Source: Thiomonas sp.
GTDB lineage: Bacteria > Pseudomonadota > Gammaproteobacteria > Burkholderiales > Burkholderiaceae
Assembly: GCA_027443745.1 (NCBI GenBank)
Contig: DAIAZB010000542.1
Span: forward strand, 1 to 11,096
Direction: 5' to 3'
DNA length: 11,096 nt
The first letter of the stretch is position 1. Every line of letters starts with the position of its first letter. Position numbers and translations under genes: made by a program. The notes under the pieces are model-generated. The model was not told where the DNA came from and ran no database searches. It saw nothing but the letters and a program-made list of their open reading frames with translations. This document shows positions 1 through 7,444 of this stretch, piece by piece.

Positions 1-241
<241 letters not shown>

Positions 242-247
<6 letters not shown>

Positions 248-263
248 TTGAGAGGTACTCCTC
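242..263 (+). other. Small alternative hairpins at the tuf-rpsJ junction
   Basis: Two short inverted repeats overlap here. GAGTA (242-246) can pair with TACTC (256-260), and GAGG (252-255) can pair with CCTC (260-263) around a TACT loop. They share bases, so they exclude each other. The downstream sequence is pyrimidine-rich but has no clean T-run, so I do not call a terminator. The GAGAGG purine stretch (250-255) is over 30 bases from the rpsJ ATG, too far to be its ribosome binding site. Function is unknown and chance pairing is possible. Confidence 0.25.
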
Positions 264-287
264 GTCTTTCCGCTCTTTGGAACCGCA

Positions 288-599
288 ATGCAAAGCCAAA
301 AAATTCGTATTCGCTTGAAGGCCTTCGACTACCGCCTCATCGACCAATCCGCCCTTGAGATCGTCGACACGGCCAAACGCACTGGGGCCATCGTCAGGGG
401 CCCGGTGCCGCTACCGACGCGCCTGCAGCGATTTGACATCCTGCGCTCGCCCCATGTGAACAAAAGCTCACGCGATCAGTTCGAGATTCGCACGCACCAA
501 CGCCTGATGGACATCGTTGATCCAACGGACAAGACGGTCGACGCATTGATGAAGCTTGACTTGCCTGCTGGTGTCGATGTCGAAATCAAGTTGCAGTAA
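288..599 (+). CDS. rpsJ: 30S ribosomal protein S10
   Basis: Encodes 103 residues, the normal length for S10. S10 sits in the head of the small subunit and, with NusB, also forms part of the transcription antitermination complex. Family landmarks are [14 protein letters not shown] near the N-terminus, GPVPLPT at 38-44 in the extended loop, and [17 protein letters not shown] at 54-70. The start is ATG 288. The only nearby ribosome binding site is weak (TGGA, 278-281, six bases upstream), so read-through or coupling from tuf may matter. The gene follows tuf by 40 bases with no long leader. This differs from E. coli, where the L4-regulated S10 leader precedes rpsJ. It is followed by a 204-base gap rather than directly by rplC, so rpsJ probably shares a transcript with tuf. 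Confidence 0.98.
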   Translation: MQSQKIRIRLKAFDYRLIDQSALEIVDTAKRTGAIVRGPVPLPTRLQRFDILRSPHVNKSSRDQFEIRTHQRLMDIVDPTDKTVDALMKLDLPAGVDVEIKLQ

Positions 600-614
600 A
601 AAATCAGAACCCCC

Positions 615-643
615 TACACAAAAGACAGGCGTCTGACTATACT
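615..643 (+). promoter_or_regulatory. Candidate sigma70 promoter for the rplC-rpsQ unit
   Basis: A TATACT hexamer (638-643, 5 of 6 to consensus) lies 17 bases after TACACA (615-620, 4 of 6 to TTGACA). Transcription would start near 649-650, giving a leader of about 154 nt before the rplC ATG. The spacer contains AGAC-AGGC-GTCT (623-634), a small inverted repeat. The position, just after the rpsJ stop and at the head of an eleven-gene run, supports the call. No start-site data are available. Confidence 0.5.
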
Positions 644-649
644 AGAGTG

Positions 650-803
650 TTTTCCAACGCCCTCGCTCGAGTCCTTGATTGAGCGGACTTTGGTTCAGGT
701 GAATCGTTTGGCGCAAACGGCATCTCCGGGCAGCGGCTCGAAGCTGTGAGTTTTGCAAATCAGCATATGACGCCAGCCAATCGCAGCTGGCATGGAGAAA
801 AGA
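650..803 (+). promoter_or_regulatory. Structured 5' leader of rplC, candidate autoregulatory RNA
   Basis: This non-coding stretch carries three clear inverted repeats. CGCTCGA (664-670) pairs with TTGAGCG (679-685), with one G-U pair. CGTTTG (705-710) pairs perfectly with CAAACG (714-719) around GCG. GCCAGC (772-777) pairs perfectly with GCTGGC (786-791) around eight bases. The last hairpin ends three bases before the GGAG ribosome binding site (794-797). GAGTCC (669-674) can instead pair with GGACTT (685-690), which would break the first helix, so the leader has two exclusive folds. In E. coli the S10 operon is controlled by L4 through a leader of similar length before rpsJ. That this leader plays the same role is inference. 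Confidence 0.45.
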
Positions 804-1466
804 ATGAGTACGCAAGCACTCGGCCTTGTTGCGCGCAAGGTCGGCATGATGCGAGTGTTCACGGACGACGGGGTGTCCATTCCCGTCACCGTTTTGGACG
901 TTTCTCGCAACGCCGTGGCGCAAATTCGCAGGTCTGATAAGGATGGTTACAGTGCCGTCCAGGTTGCCTTTGGCGCTACCAAGCCCTCATCGCTGACCAA
1001 GGCAGAGGCAGGGCACCTGGCCAATGCGTCGGTCGAACCTGCAAAGCTTCTTTGTGAATTTAGAGTGGCTGCGGATGTGGCTGCGACTTACCGGCCTGGC
1101 AGCAAACTTTCCGCAACGCTTTTTGCGGTTGGGCAAATGCTAGACGTCCGTGGTGTCACCATTGGCAAAGGCTACGCAGGCGCGATCAAGCGTCACCATT
1201 TTTCCTCCAATCGTGCCTCACATGGCAACTCGGTCACAACGCGCGCTCCGGGCTCAATCGGTATGGCGCAGGATCCAGGCCGTGTATTCCCTGGTAAGCG
1301 CATGTCTGGACGACTGGGCGGTACCAATGTCACGATTCAGAATCTTGAGGTCGTGCGTATTGATGAGGCGCGAGACCTGATCATGGTGAAGGGCTCGATC
1401 CCCGGGGCCGACTCCGGCTGCGTCACGCTACGGCCCGCAGTGAAGAAGGCGGGAGTTCAATCATGA
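804..1466 (+). CDS. rplC: 50S ribosomal protein L3
   Basis: L3 is a primary assembly protein that binds near the 3' end of 23S rRNA and reaches to the peptidyl transferase centre. The product is 220 residues. I chose ATG 804 over the in-frame ATG 792 because GGAG (794-797) lies six bases before 804 and overlaps the earlier start, and because family members begin close to the [10 protein letters not shown] motif. [13 protein letters not shown] (121-133) and RASHGNS (137-143) are typical L3 core. [19 protein letters not shown] (151-169) is the loop whose glutamine (Q156 here) is N5-methylated by PrmB in characterised bacteria. The gene ends in TCATGA, overlapping rplD by four bases, so translation is probably coupled. 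It is the first gene of the unit behind the leader. Confidence 0.98.
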   Translation: MSTQALGLVARKVGMMRVFTDDGVSIPVTVLDVSRNAVAQIRRSDKDGYSAVQVAFGATKPSSLTKAEAGHLANASVEPAKLLCEFRVAADVAATYRPGSKLSATLFAVGQMLDVRGVTIGKGYAGAIKRHHFSSNRASHGNSVTTRAPGSIGMAQDPGRVFPGKRMSGRLGGTNVTIQNLEVVRIDEARDLIMVKGSIPGADSGCVTLRPAVKKAGVQS

Positions 1467-2086
1467 CTCAACTGAATTTTGTTGCCGCCGATGGCGCGCA
1501 AGGCGCCGCATTCGACGCTCCGGACACGATTTTTGGCCGTGAATACAACGAAGCGCTGATTCACCAGATTGTGATTGCCTATCAGGCCAATGCACGTATG
1601 GGCACCCGCGCGCAAAAAGACCGCGCTGAGGTGAAGCACTCTACCCGCAAGCCGTGGCGTCAAAAGGGTACCGGTCGCGCTCGCGCAGGCATGACAAGTT
1701 CCCCGTTGTGGCGCGGAGGCGGTCGAATTTTTCCGAATTCTGGTGATGAGAATTTCACCCAGAAAATCAACAAAAAGATGTACCGCGCCGGCATGCGTTC
1801 CATTCTTTCGCAGTTGGCGCGCGAAGGTCGTGTCATGGTGACCGAGGAGTTGGTTCTCGATGCCCCCAAGACCAAACTGCTCGCCACCAAGTTGCGTGCC
1901 ATGGGCCTGGATTCGGTTCTGTATATCGCCGATTCAATCGATGAAAAACTGATGCTCGCAGCGCGTAATCTGCCTAATGTGTTGTTGGTCGAGCCTCGCT
2001 ACATGGATCCACTGTCCTTGATTTATTACAAGAAGGTCCTGATTGCCAAGGGCGCTGTGGCCAAGCTGCAGGAGATGCTGTCATGA
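1463..2086 (+). CDS. rplD: 50S ribosomal protein L4
   Basis: Encodes 207 residues, close to E. coli L4 (201). L4 binds 23S rRNA domain I early in assembly, and its extended loop lines the exit tunnel next to L22. The loop is visible as [14 protein letters not shown] (63-76) followed by [13 protein letters not shown]. In E. coli L4 represses its own operon by acting on the S10 leader at transcription and translation levels; here the only comparable leader is before rplC. The start ATG 1463 overlaps the rplC stop (ATGA), with GGGAG (1451-1455) inside the end of rplC as ribosome binding site. The end likewise overlaps rplW by four bases. No unusual residues were noticed. Confidence 0.98.
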   Translation: MTQLNFVAADGAQGAAFDAPDTIFGREYNEALIHQIVIAYQANARMGTRAQKDRAEVKHSTRKPWRQKGTGRARAGMTSSPLWRGGGRIFPNSGDENFTQKINKKMYRAGMRSILSQLAREGRVMVTEELVLDAPKTKLLATKLRAMGLDSVLYIADSIDEKLMLAARNLPNVLLVEPRYMDPLSLIYYKKVLIAKGAVAKLQEMLS

Positions 2087-2397
2087 GTCAGCAACAAGCA
2101 ATAGAACAACGTCTGATGCAAGTTCTGCTCGCGCCGATTATTTCCGAGAAGGCTACGATGCTGGCGGATAAGCGCAACCAAGTTGCTTTCCGTGTGCGAC
2201 AAGATGCGAGCAAGGATGAAATCAAGGCTGCAGTCGAGGCCTTTTTCAAGGTTCAGGTCACTGGCGTCCAAGTTTTGAACCAAAAGGGTAAGGTCAAGCG
2301 CTCGTCACGCGGTGTTGGCCACCGCAGCAATGTTCGCAAAGCCTATGTCAGCCTGGCTGCAGGTCAGGAACTGAACTTTGCCCAGGAGGGTGTCTAA
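2083..2397 (+). CDS. rplW: 50S ribosomal protein L23
   Basis: Encodes 104 residues. L23 sits at the polypeptide exit of the large subunit and is the docking site for trigger factor, the signal recognition particle and the Sec translocon. [20 protein letters not shown] (10-29) is the characteristic N-terminal segment. [18 protein letters not shown] (45-62) is the helix-strand part that contacts 23S rRNA. The start ATG 2083 overlaps the rplD stop by four bases, with AGGAG (2070-2074) eight bases upstream. The final codons contain AGGAGGG, which serves as the ribosome binding site of rplB. The stop TAA is one base from the rplB start, so the pair is very tightly coupled. Confidence 0.98.
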   Translation: MSQQQAIEQRLMQVLLAPIISEKATMLADKRNQVAFRVRQDASKDEIKAAVEAFFKVQVTGVQVLNQKGKVKRSSRGVGHRSNVRKAYVSLAAGQELNFAQEGV

Positions 2398-2398
2398 C

Positions 2399-3223
<825 letters not shown>

Positions 3224-3238
3224 GTCAGAGGCTCCGTT

Positions 3239-3517
3239 ATGACACGTTCTCTTAAAAAAGGCCCGTTTTGCGATCTTCATCTGATTCGGAAGATTGAAAA
3301 TGCAGTTGCCACGAAAGACAAGAAGCCGATCAAGACTTGGTCGCGGCGCTCCACGGTGCTTCCCGAGTTCATTGGCGTGACCATCGCTGTGCACAACGGC
3401 CGTCAGCACATGCCCGTCTACATCACCGACCAAATGGTGGGCCATAAGCTCGGTGAGTTTGCGCTGACCCGCACATTCAAGGGTCATCCTGCCGACAAGA
3501 AAGCCGCGAAGAGGTAA
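3239..3517 (+). CDS. rpsS: 30S ribosomal protein S19
   Basis: Encodes 92 residues, standard for S19. S19 is in the small-subunit head, forms a complex with S13 and contacts the A-site finger bridge. [13 protein letters not shown] (3-15) is the typical N-terminus, and [15 protein letters not shown] (32-46), [20 protein letters not shown] (52-71) and [12 protein letters not shown] (72-83) are conserved blocks. The start ATG 3239 has AGAGG (3227-3231) seven bases upstream and lies 15 bases after rplB. The 3' end contains GAGG (3511-3514), placed to serve as the rplV ribosome binding site. Nothing atypical seen. Confidence 0.98.
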   Translation: MTRSLKKGPFCDLHLIRKIENAVATKDKKPIKTWSRRSTVLPEFIGVTIAVHNGRQHMPVYITDQMVGHKLGEFALTRTFKGHPADKKAAKR

Positions 3518-3522
3518 GGACT

Positions 3523-3852
3523 ATGGAAACACAAGCAATTCTGCGGGGCGTGCGGCTGTCAGAGCAAAAAGGCCGTCTGGTCGCTGACCTCATTCGTGGC
3601 AAGAAAGTCGACTACGCCTTGAACACGCTGGCCTTCACGCCCAAGAAGGCAGCCCAGATCATCAAGAAGGTGCTCGAGTCGGCAATCGCCAACGCGGAGC
3701 ACAACGACGGCGCCGATATCGACGAGTTGAAAGTCAAGTCCATCATGGTCGAGCGGGGCGCTTCGCTGAAGCGTTTTTCTGCGCGCGCCAAGGGGCGAGG
3801 CAATCGGATCGTCAAGCCGACCTGCCACATCTACATCACGGTTGGAAATTAA
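3523..3852 (+). CDS. rplV: 50S ribosomal protein L22
   Basis: Encodes 109 residues, normal for L22. L22 binds 23S rRNA during early assembly and extends a beta hairpin into the exit tunnel, where changes in other species give macrolide resistance. [20 protein letters not shown] (13-32) and [18 protein letters not shown] (52-69) are diagnostic. The tunnel hairpin corresponds to about residues 79-99, [20 protein letters not shown]. No deletion or duplication is visible in that loop, so there is no sequence sign of acquired macrolide resistance. The gene starts five bases after rpsS, with GAGG in the rpsS end as ribosome binding site. It is followed by rpsC after nine bases. Confidence 0.98.
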   Translation: METQAILRGVRLSEQKGRLVADLIRGKKVDYALNTLAFTPKKAAQIIKKVLESAIANAEHNDGADIDELKVKSIMVERGASLKRFSARAKGRGNRIVKPTCHIYITVGN

Positions 3853-3861
3853 GGACTCCAG

Positions 3862-4716
3862 ATGGGACAGAAAATCAACCCAACCGGCTTTAGGCTGGCG
3901 GTCACGCATGACTGGACCTCCCGCTGGTATGCCAGCGGTGGACAGTTTGCGAAAATGCTGAATGAAGATCTTGCCGTGCGCGAGTTCTTGGTCAAAAAAC
4001 TCAAGGCGGCCTCAGTTTCTCGCATCGTCATCGAGCGCCCGGCGAAAAACGCTCGCATTACGATTTTCAGCGCACGCCCCGGTGTCGTGATCGGCAAGAA
4101 GGGTGAGGATATCGAAGCCTTGAAGCTGGAGTTGACCAAAAGGCTTGGTGTGCCCGTCGCCGTTGACATCGAGGAAGTGAGAAAGCCTGAGATCGATGCC
4201 AAGCTCATCGCTGACTCCATTACGCAGCAGTTGGAAAAGCGCATCATGTTCCGGCGCGCCATGAAGCGCGCCATGCAGAACGCGATGCGCCTTGGCGCCC
4301 AAGGCATCAAGATCATGTCATCTGGTCGCTTGAACGGTATCGAGATTGCCCGCACCGAGTGGTACCGTGAGGGACGCGTGCCGCTTCAGACTTTGCGAGC
4401 AGATATTGACTACGGTTTTTCTGAAGCCAAAACGACCTATGGCGTCATTGGCGTCAAAGTCTGGGTCTATAAGGGCGATACTCTGGGACGCGGTGCACCA
4501 GCGCAAAAAGCCGTCGAACCTGCCGAAACGGATCGCCGCCCGCGCCGCGATGACAAGAATGGTCCCCGCCGTAACCGCCGTCCTGACTCAGCCCGTGGCG
4601 AGACGCATGCTGCCCCCGCTGGCGCACCAGTTGCAGCACCAGAGAAGCGTGTGCGCAAAGTCAGCAAACCTGAGGCTTCCACCGCAGCGCCAAGCAAGCA
4701 AGGAGAATCGTCATGA
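3862..4716 (+). CDS. rpsC: 30S ribosomal protein S3 with long basic C-terminal tail
   Basis: Encodes 284 residues. S3 lines the mRNA entry channel and, with S4 and S5, has helicase activity on structured mRNA. The N-terminus [11 protein letters not shown] matches the family. A KH type II domain spans roughly 39-107, with [12 protein letters not shown] (74-85) containing the GKKG signature. The C-terminal domain includes [20 protein letters not shown] (131-150) and [18 protein letters not shown] (154-171). From about residue 205 there is a low-complexity tail of some 75 residues rich in Arg, Pro and Ala. E. coli S3 has 233 residues; tails of variable length are common in betaproteobacteria. 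The start has AAGGA (3851-3855) six bases upstream. The end overlaps rplP by four bases. Confidence 0.97.
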   Translation: MGQKINPTGFRLAVTHDWTSRWYASGGQFAKMLNEDLAVREFLVKKLKAASVSRIVIERPAKNARITIFSARPGVVIGKKGEDIEALKLELTKRLGVPVAVDIEEVRKPEIDAKLIADSITQQLEKRIMFRRAMKRAMQNAMRLGAQGIKIMSSGRLNGIEIARTEWYREGRVPLQTLRADIDYGFSEAKTTYGVIGVKVWVYKGDTLGRGAPAQKAVEPAETDRRPRRDDKNGPRRNRRPDSARGETHAAPAGAPVAAPEKRVRKVSKPEASTAAPSKQGESS

Positions 4717-5129
4717 TGCAACCCGCGCGGCGCAAGTACCGCAAGGAGCAAAAGGGTCGCAACAAGGGCGTGGCGACTCGTGGAGCCTCTGTGGCTTTCG
4801 GCGAGTACGGTCTCAAAGCCACGACGCGTGGTCGTCTGACAGCACGCCAGATCGAATCGGCTCGACGCGCTATTTCCCGCCATGTCAAGCGTGGCGGTCG
4901 CATCTGGATCCGTGTGTTTCCTGACAAGCCTATTTCGATCAAGCCTGCCGAAGTTCGAATGGGCAACGGCAAGGGCAATCCCGAGTACTACGTCTCTGAA
5001 ATCACGCCTGGCAAGGTGCTCTATGAAATCGATGGGGTGACTGAACAACAAGCTCGTGAAGCTTTCGAGCTCGCAGCAGCTAAGCTACCGTTTCGCACGG
5101 TGTTCGTTGGTCGGCGCTTTGGCCTTTGA
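4713..5129 (+). CDS. rplP: 50S ribosomal protein L16
   Basis: Encodes 138 residues. L16 is a late-assembly protein near the A and P sites that helps position t[22 protein letters not shown] (1-19) replaces the usual MLQP with MMQP, so the doubled ATG encodes two methionines and the first (4713) is the start. AAGGAG (4700-4705) is seven bases upstream, inside rps[16 protein letters not shown] (80-94) contains R82, aligned with E. coli Arg81, the residue hydroxylated there by the oxygenase RoxA (YcfD). [11 protein letters not shown] (104-114) is the conserved C-terminal part. The rpsC stop is embedded in the start (ATGA), which suggests coupled translation. Confidence 0.98.
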   Translation: MMQPARRKYRKEQKGRNKGVATRGASVAFGEYGLKATTRGRLTARQIESARRAISRHVKRGGRIWIRVFPDKPISIKPAEVRMGNGKGNPEYYVSEITPGKVLYEIDGVTEQQAREAFELAAAKLPFRTVFVGRRFGL

Positions 5130-5138
5130 GGTGAGAAG

Positions 5139-5336
5139 ATGAATCTGGAAGAACTGCGCAAACTGGATGTTTCCGGTCTGCGGAACGAACTGAATGCACT
5201 GCTGAAGGCCCACATGGGTCTTCGTATGCAAAAAGCAACACAGCAGTTGCAGAACACCAGTCAATTGATGAAAGTGCGTCGCGACATCGCCCGCGTGCGT
5301 ACCCTCATCCGCCAACAAGCAACGCAGGAGTCATGA
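5139..5336 (+). CDS. rpmC: 50S ribosomal protein L29
   Basis: Encodes 65 residues forming the typical two-helix L29 fold. L29 packs against L23 at the tunnel exit. [20 protein letters not shown] (5-24) is helix 1, and [16 protein letters not shown] (42-57) is helix 2 with the conserved R-x-x-IAR-x-x-T pattern. The start ATG 5139 has GAGGTG (5128-5133) five bases upstream, overlapping the end of rplP. The last codons carry AGGAG (5326-5330), used by rpsQ. The stop TGA (5334-5336) overlaps the preferred rpsQ start by one base. Confidence 0.97.
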   Translation: MNLEELRKLDVSGLRNELNALLKAHMGLRMQKATQQLQNTSQLMKVRRDIARVRTLIRQQATQES

Positions 5337-5602
5337 TGTCTGCTACGGAAGGATTAACCCGCGTTCTCTCGGGTCGAGTGGTGAGCGACAAACGCGCGAA
5401 GACAGTTACAGTTTTGGTTGAACGCCGCGTGCAGCATGAGTTGTACGGCAAGTACATGGTGCGCTCGAAGAAATACAGCGCACACGATGAACAAGGCCAG
5501 TTTCAGATGGGCGATTTGGTCGAAATCTCTGAAACGCGCCCTATCTCCAAGACCAAGGCTTGGGTCGTGACGCGCTTGATCGAAAAATCCAGGCTGGTGT
5601 GA
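5336..5602 (+). CDS. rpsQ: 30S ribosomal protein S17
   Basis: Encodes 88 residues. S17 is a primary 16S rRNA binder with an OB fold, important for body assembly. [20 protein letters not shown] (11-30), [19 protein letters not shown] (34-52) and [20 protein letters not shown] (59-78) are characteristic. The sequence reads ATGATG at 5333-5338. I prefer ATG 5336 because AGGAG (5326-5330) is five bases from it but only two from 5333, which would be too close. The alternative adds one methionine. This is the last gene before a 250-base gap, so it likely ends the S10-type unit, although no terminator is visible. The frame stays open for 39 codons after its TGA, which I treat as chance. Confidence 0.97.
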   Translation: MSATEGLTRVLSGRVVSDKRAKTVTVLVERRVQHELYGKYMVRSKKYSAHDEQGQFQMGDLVEISETRPISKTKAWVVTRLIEKSRLV

Positions 5603-5615
5603 TTGACGAAGGAAC

Positions 5616-5648
5616 TGCGGTCAGATTGGTGCGCGCAACCTGATCGTG
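5616..5648 (+). other. Imperfect hairpin after rpsQ
   Basis: Bases 5618-5628 pair with 5636-5646 over 11 positions with one G-U pair and one A-C mismatch, around a GTGCGCG loop; G-U pairs could extend it to 5616-5648. No T-run follows, so it is not a classical intrinsic terminator. It could protect the 3' end of the upstream transcript or slow polymerase. GGTCAGATTG (5619-5628) recurs as GGTCAGTTTG at 5648-5657 (9 of 10 bases). Confidence 0.4.
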
Positions 5649-5654
5649 GTCAGT

Positions 5655-5682
5655 TTGAGTTCACTATTCCGATCGAACTCGA
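5655..5682 (+). other. Second hairpin in the rpsQ-rplN gap
   Basis: GAGTTC (5657-5662) pairs perfectly with GAACTC (5675-5680) around 12 bases, extendable to 8 pairs (5655-5682) with one G-U. It follows the first hairpin by a few bases, making a tandem pair. No T-run follows. Role unknown: processing site, transcript end protection or chance. Confidence 0.35.
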
Positions 5683-5723
5683 GTGCCTCGGCTTGCTGCA
5701 TCAGCAAAAGATGTGCGTGTGAA

Positions 5724-5752
5724 TTGACAAGCATGCCGTAACAGGCGAGAAT
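5724..5752 (+). promoter_or_regulatory. Candidate sigma70 promoter for the rplN-secY (spc) unit
   Basis: TTGACA (5724-5729) matches the -35 consensus exactly. A GAGAAT hexamer (5747-5752, 4 of 6, with the key A at position 2 and T at position 6) follows at the ideal 17-base spacing. The start would fall near 5759, giving a leader of about 94 nt before rplN. The position matches the spc promoter known between rpsQ and rplN in E. coli. A second TTGACT (5767-5772) has no convincing -10 partner. Confidence 0.55.
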
Positions 5753-5758
5753 ACACAG

Positions 5759-5852
5759 TTCTGCGTTTGACTTCTTAAACGCTTCATCGACCCACAAGCT
5801 GGGCCCAAGACTGCTGGCGGTGTTCGCTTGCAAGTTGGGAAAAGGATTCCAC
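5759..5852 (+). promoter_or_regulatory. Leader of rplN with a perfect 6-bp hairpin and alternative pairings
   Basis: GCGTTT (5763-5768) pairs perfectly with AAACGC (5777-5782) around eight bases. Further on, CCCA (5791-5794) can pair with TGGG (5800-5803), CCCAA (5804-5808) with TTGGG (5835-5839), and CAAGC (5795-5799) with GCTTG (5826-5830); some of these exclude each other. The TTGGG ends close to the AAGGA ribosome binding site (5842-5846), so pairing could affect rplN access. The stretch has no coding signal on the plus strand. In E. coli the spc operon is regulated by S8 at rplE, not at rplN, so no known mechanism is assigned. Confidence 0.35.
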
Positions 5853-6221
5853 ATGATTCAGATGCAATCAAGGCTGGATGTTGCTGACAACACCGGCGCT
5901 AAAACCGTAATGTGCATCAAGGTGCTCGGTGGCTCCAAGCGTCGCTACGCCGGTATTGGCGATGTCATCAAAGTCAGCATCAAAGAGGCTGCGCCGCGTG
6001 GTCGCGTCAAAAAGGGTGAAGTATTCAACGCTGTAGTCGTGCGCACGGCCAAGGGCGTGCGTCGCGCCGACGGTTCGCTGATCAAGTTTGACGCCAACGC
6101 TGCCGTTTTGCTCAATGCCAAACTTGAGCCGATCGGAACCCGAATTTTCGGGCCAGTCACGCGCGAGTTGCGCACAGAGCGTTTCATGAAAATTGTTTCC
6201 CTCGCACCAGAAGTGCTTTAA
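5853..6221 (+). CDS. rplN: 50S ribosomal protein L14
   Basis: Encodes 122 residues, exactly the family length. L14 lies on the subunit interface, contacts 16S helix 14 in a bridge, and is the target of the ribosome silencing factor Rsf[18 protein letters not shown] (1-17) is the near-invariant start. [20 protein letters not shown] (68-87) and [13 protein letters not shown] (95-107) are conserved. An in-frame ATG at 5820 is rejected because it would add 11 residues absent from the family, while AAGGA (5842-5846) lies six bases before ATG 5853. This is the first gene after the 250-base gap and so probably the first of the spc-type transcript. Confidence 0.98.
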   Translation: MIQMQSRLDVADNTGAKTVMCIKVLGGSKRRYAGIGDVIKVSIKEAAPRGRVKKGEVFNAVVVRTAKGVRRADGSLIKFDANAAVLLNAKLEPIGTRIFGPVTRELRTERFMKIVSLAPEVL

Positions 6222-6231
6222 GAGGTCCATC

Positions 6232-6549
6232 GTGAACAAGATACACAAGGGCGATGAAGTGATCGTCATTGCGGGCTCGGACAAGGGGCGTCGCGCCAAG
6301 GTGATTTCTCGCCAGGGCGAGGGCCATCTTTTGGTCGAGGGGGTGAACCTGGTTAAGCGCCACACCCGCCCCAATCCGATGCAAAACCAGCCGGGCGGAG
6401 TGATCTCGAAAGAGATGCCCATCCATCAAAGCAATGTGGCCATTTTCAATCCCGCGTCCGGCAAAGCTGATCGTGTCGGCATTCGTTTGCTCTCTGGCGG
6501 AAAGAAGGTTCGTGTGTTCCGTTCGAGCGGCGAGGAAATTAAGGTCTAA
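6232..6549 (+). CDS. rplX: 50S ribosomal protein L24
   Basis: Encodes 105 residues from a GTG start. L24 initiates large-subunit assembly by binding the 5' end of 23S rRNA and sits near the tunnel exit. A KOW motif occupies about residues 3-30 ([20 protein letters not shown]). [13 protein letters not shown] (35-47) is the next conserved block, and [10 protein letters not shown] follows. The earlier in-frame ATG 6193 would overlap rplN by 29 bases and add 13 non-family residues. GAGG (6222-6225), six bases from GTG 6232, supports the later start. This is the only clear GTG start among the genes here. The rplE gene follows after 11 bases. Confidence 0.96.
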   Translation: MNKIHKGDEVIVIAGSDKGRRAKVISRQGEGHLLVEGVNLVKRHTRPNPMQNQPGGVISKEMPIHQSNVAIFNPASGKADRVGIRLLSGGKKVRVFRSSGEEIKV

Positions 6550-6567
6550 ACGGGGGCGTTATGACGC
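6549..6567 (+). promoter_or_regulatory. Alternative small hairpins spanning the rplE start
   Basis: AACG (6549-6552) can pair with CGTT (6557-6560), leaving GGGG, part of the presumed ribosome binding site, in the loop. Alternatively GCGT (6556-6559) pairs with ACGC (6564-6567), leaving TATG with the rplE start codon in the loop. The helices share bases 6557-6559 and exclude each other. In E. coli S8 represses the spc operon by binding RNA around the rplE start. I cannot see a convincing S8 site here, so the link is only suggestive. Confidence 0.3.
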
Positions 6568-7100
6568 GCTTACAAGAGTTCTATACGGGTCAAGTGGTTC
6601 CAGGTTTGTTGGAGCGGTACGGCTACAAGTCCGTGATGGAGGTTCCTCGCATCACGAAGATCACGCTGAATATGGGCGTATCCGAGGCTGTCGCAGACAA
6701 GAAGGTTATTGAGCATGCAGTCAGCGACATGACCAAGATCGCTGGACAGCGCCCCGTGGTGACTAAGGCTCGCAAGGCTATTGCTGCCTTCAAAGTGCGC
6801 GAGGGCATGCCAATTGGATGTTCCGTGACACTGCGTGGTCGTCGGATGTATGAATTCCTGGATCGCCTGGTGACCGTGGCGCTCCCGCGCGTGCGTGATT
6901 TCCGCGGTGTCTCATCGCGCGCCTTCGACGGGCGCGGTAACTACAACATCGGCGTCAAAGAGCAAATCATTTTTCCCGAGGTCGAGTATGACAAAGTCGA
7001 TGCCTTGCGCGGCCTCAATATCAGCATCACAACGTCAGCAAAATCGGATGACGAGTGCAAGGCTCTGCTTTCCGCTTTTCGTTTTCCTTTCAAGAACTGA
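6561..7100 (+). CDS. rplE: 50S ribosomal protein L5
   Basis: Encodes 179 residues, as in E. coli. L5 binds 5S rRNA together with L18 and contacts the P-site tRNA and the S13 bridge. [20 protein letters not shown] (28-47), [20 protein letters not shown] (61-80) and [13 protein letters not shown] (81-93) are family blocks. [20 protein letters not shown] (112-131) is the most conserved stretch. The start ATG 6561 is preceded by a run of five G (6552-6556) only four bases away rather than a textbook AGGAGG. Translation may depend on coupling with rplX, whose stop is 11 bases upstream. Confidence 0.98.
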   Translation: MTRLQEFYTGQVVPGLLERYGYKSVMEVPRITKITLNMGVSEAVADKKVIEHAVSDMTKIAGQRPVVTKARKAIAAFKVREGMPIGCSVTLRGRRMYEFLDRLVTVALPRVRDFRGVSSRAFDGRGNYNIGVKEQIIFPEVEYDKVDALRGLNISITTSAKSDDECKALLSAFRFPFKN

Positions 7101-7106
7101 GATGTC

Positions 7107-7412
7107 ATGGCTAAGCTTTCATTGATCAATCGCCAGGAAAAGCGAGAAAAACTCGTCGAAAAATTTGCGGGCAAGCGAACTGCCCTGCAAGCTGTCATCG
7201 CTGATATGAGCAAGTCGCACGACGAACATTTGCAGGCTCGCCATGCCTTGCAGCAGCTGCCGCGCAATGCAAATCCGACACGCTTGCGCAATCGGTGCGC
7301 GTTGACAGGGCGCTCGCGCGGCACGTTCCGCAAATTCGGACTGGGGCGCAACAAGATTCGCGAATTGGCGTTTCGCGGGGAGATCCCCGGCATCACCAAG
7401 TCCAGCTGGTAA
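7107..7412 (+). CDS. rpsN: 30S ribosomal protein S14, zinc-independent form
   Basis: Encodes 101 residues, the long form of S14. S14 is in the head of the small subunit next to S3 and S10. [20 protein letters not shown] (51-70) and [19 protein letters not shown] (71-89) mark the C-terminal core. Only one cysteine (C64) is present. The short zinc-binding form has two CxxC pairs in this region, so this is the C-minus type, which needs no zinc. The start ATG 7107 lies six bases after rplE with a weak GAG (7099-7101) as ribosome binding site, suggesting coupling. The C-terminal PGITKSSW is the normal ending. Confidence 0.98.
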   Translation: MAKLSLINRQEKREKLVEKFAGKRTALQAVIADMSKSHDEHLQARHALQQLPRNANPTRLRNRCALTGRSRGTFRKFGLGRNKIRELAFRGEIPGITKSSW

Positions 7413-7444
7413 GGCGGCTAACGGAACTCTCTGGAGAATATTCA

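Noticed and set aside
601..634. Terminator after rpsJ from the AGAC-AGGC-GTCT repeat
   Set aside because: The stem is four pairs with no following T-run on the plus strand; it overlaps the promoter spacer.
792..803. Earlier in-frame start for rplC adding four residues
   Set aside because: The GGAG ribosome binding site at 794-797 lies within this extension and is correctly spaced only for ATG 804.
746..937. Possible upstream open frame in the rplC leader (GTG 746, ATG 767) running into rplC
   Set aside because: No ribosome binding site precedes either start, and the frame is out of phase with rplC and ends inside it without recognisable content.
4346..4924. 192-codon plus-strand frame overlapping rpsC and rplP in another frame
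   Set aside because: Both overlapped genes are certain in their own frames, and the alternative product matches nothing I recognise.
5603..5722. Stop-codon read-through extension of rpsQ by 39 codons
   Set aside because: S17 already has its complete normal C-terminus, and an open run of this length is not unlikely by chance in this composition.
5868..6422. 184-codon minus-strand frame opposite rplN and rplX
   Set aside because: Shadow of two certain genes, in a different frame from the antisense frame in the neighbouring gap, so the two do not form one gene.
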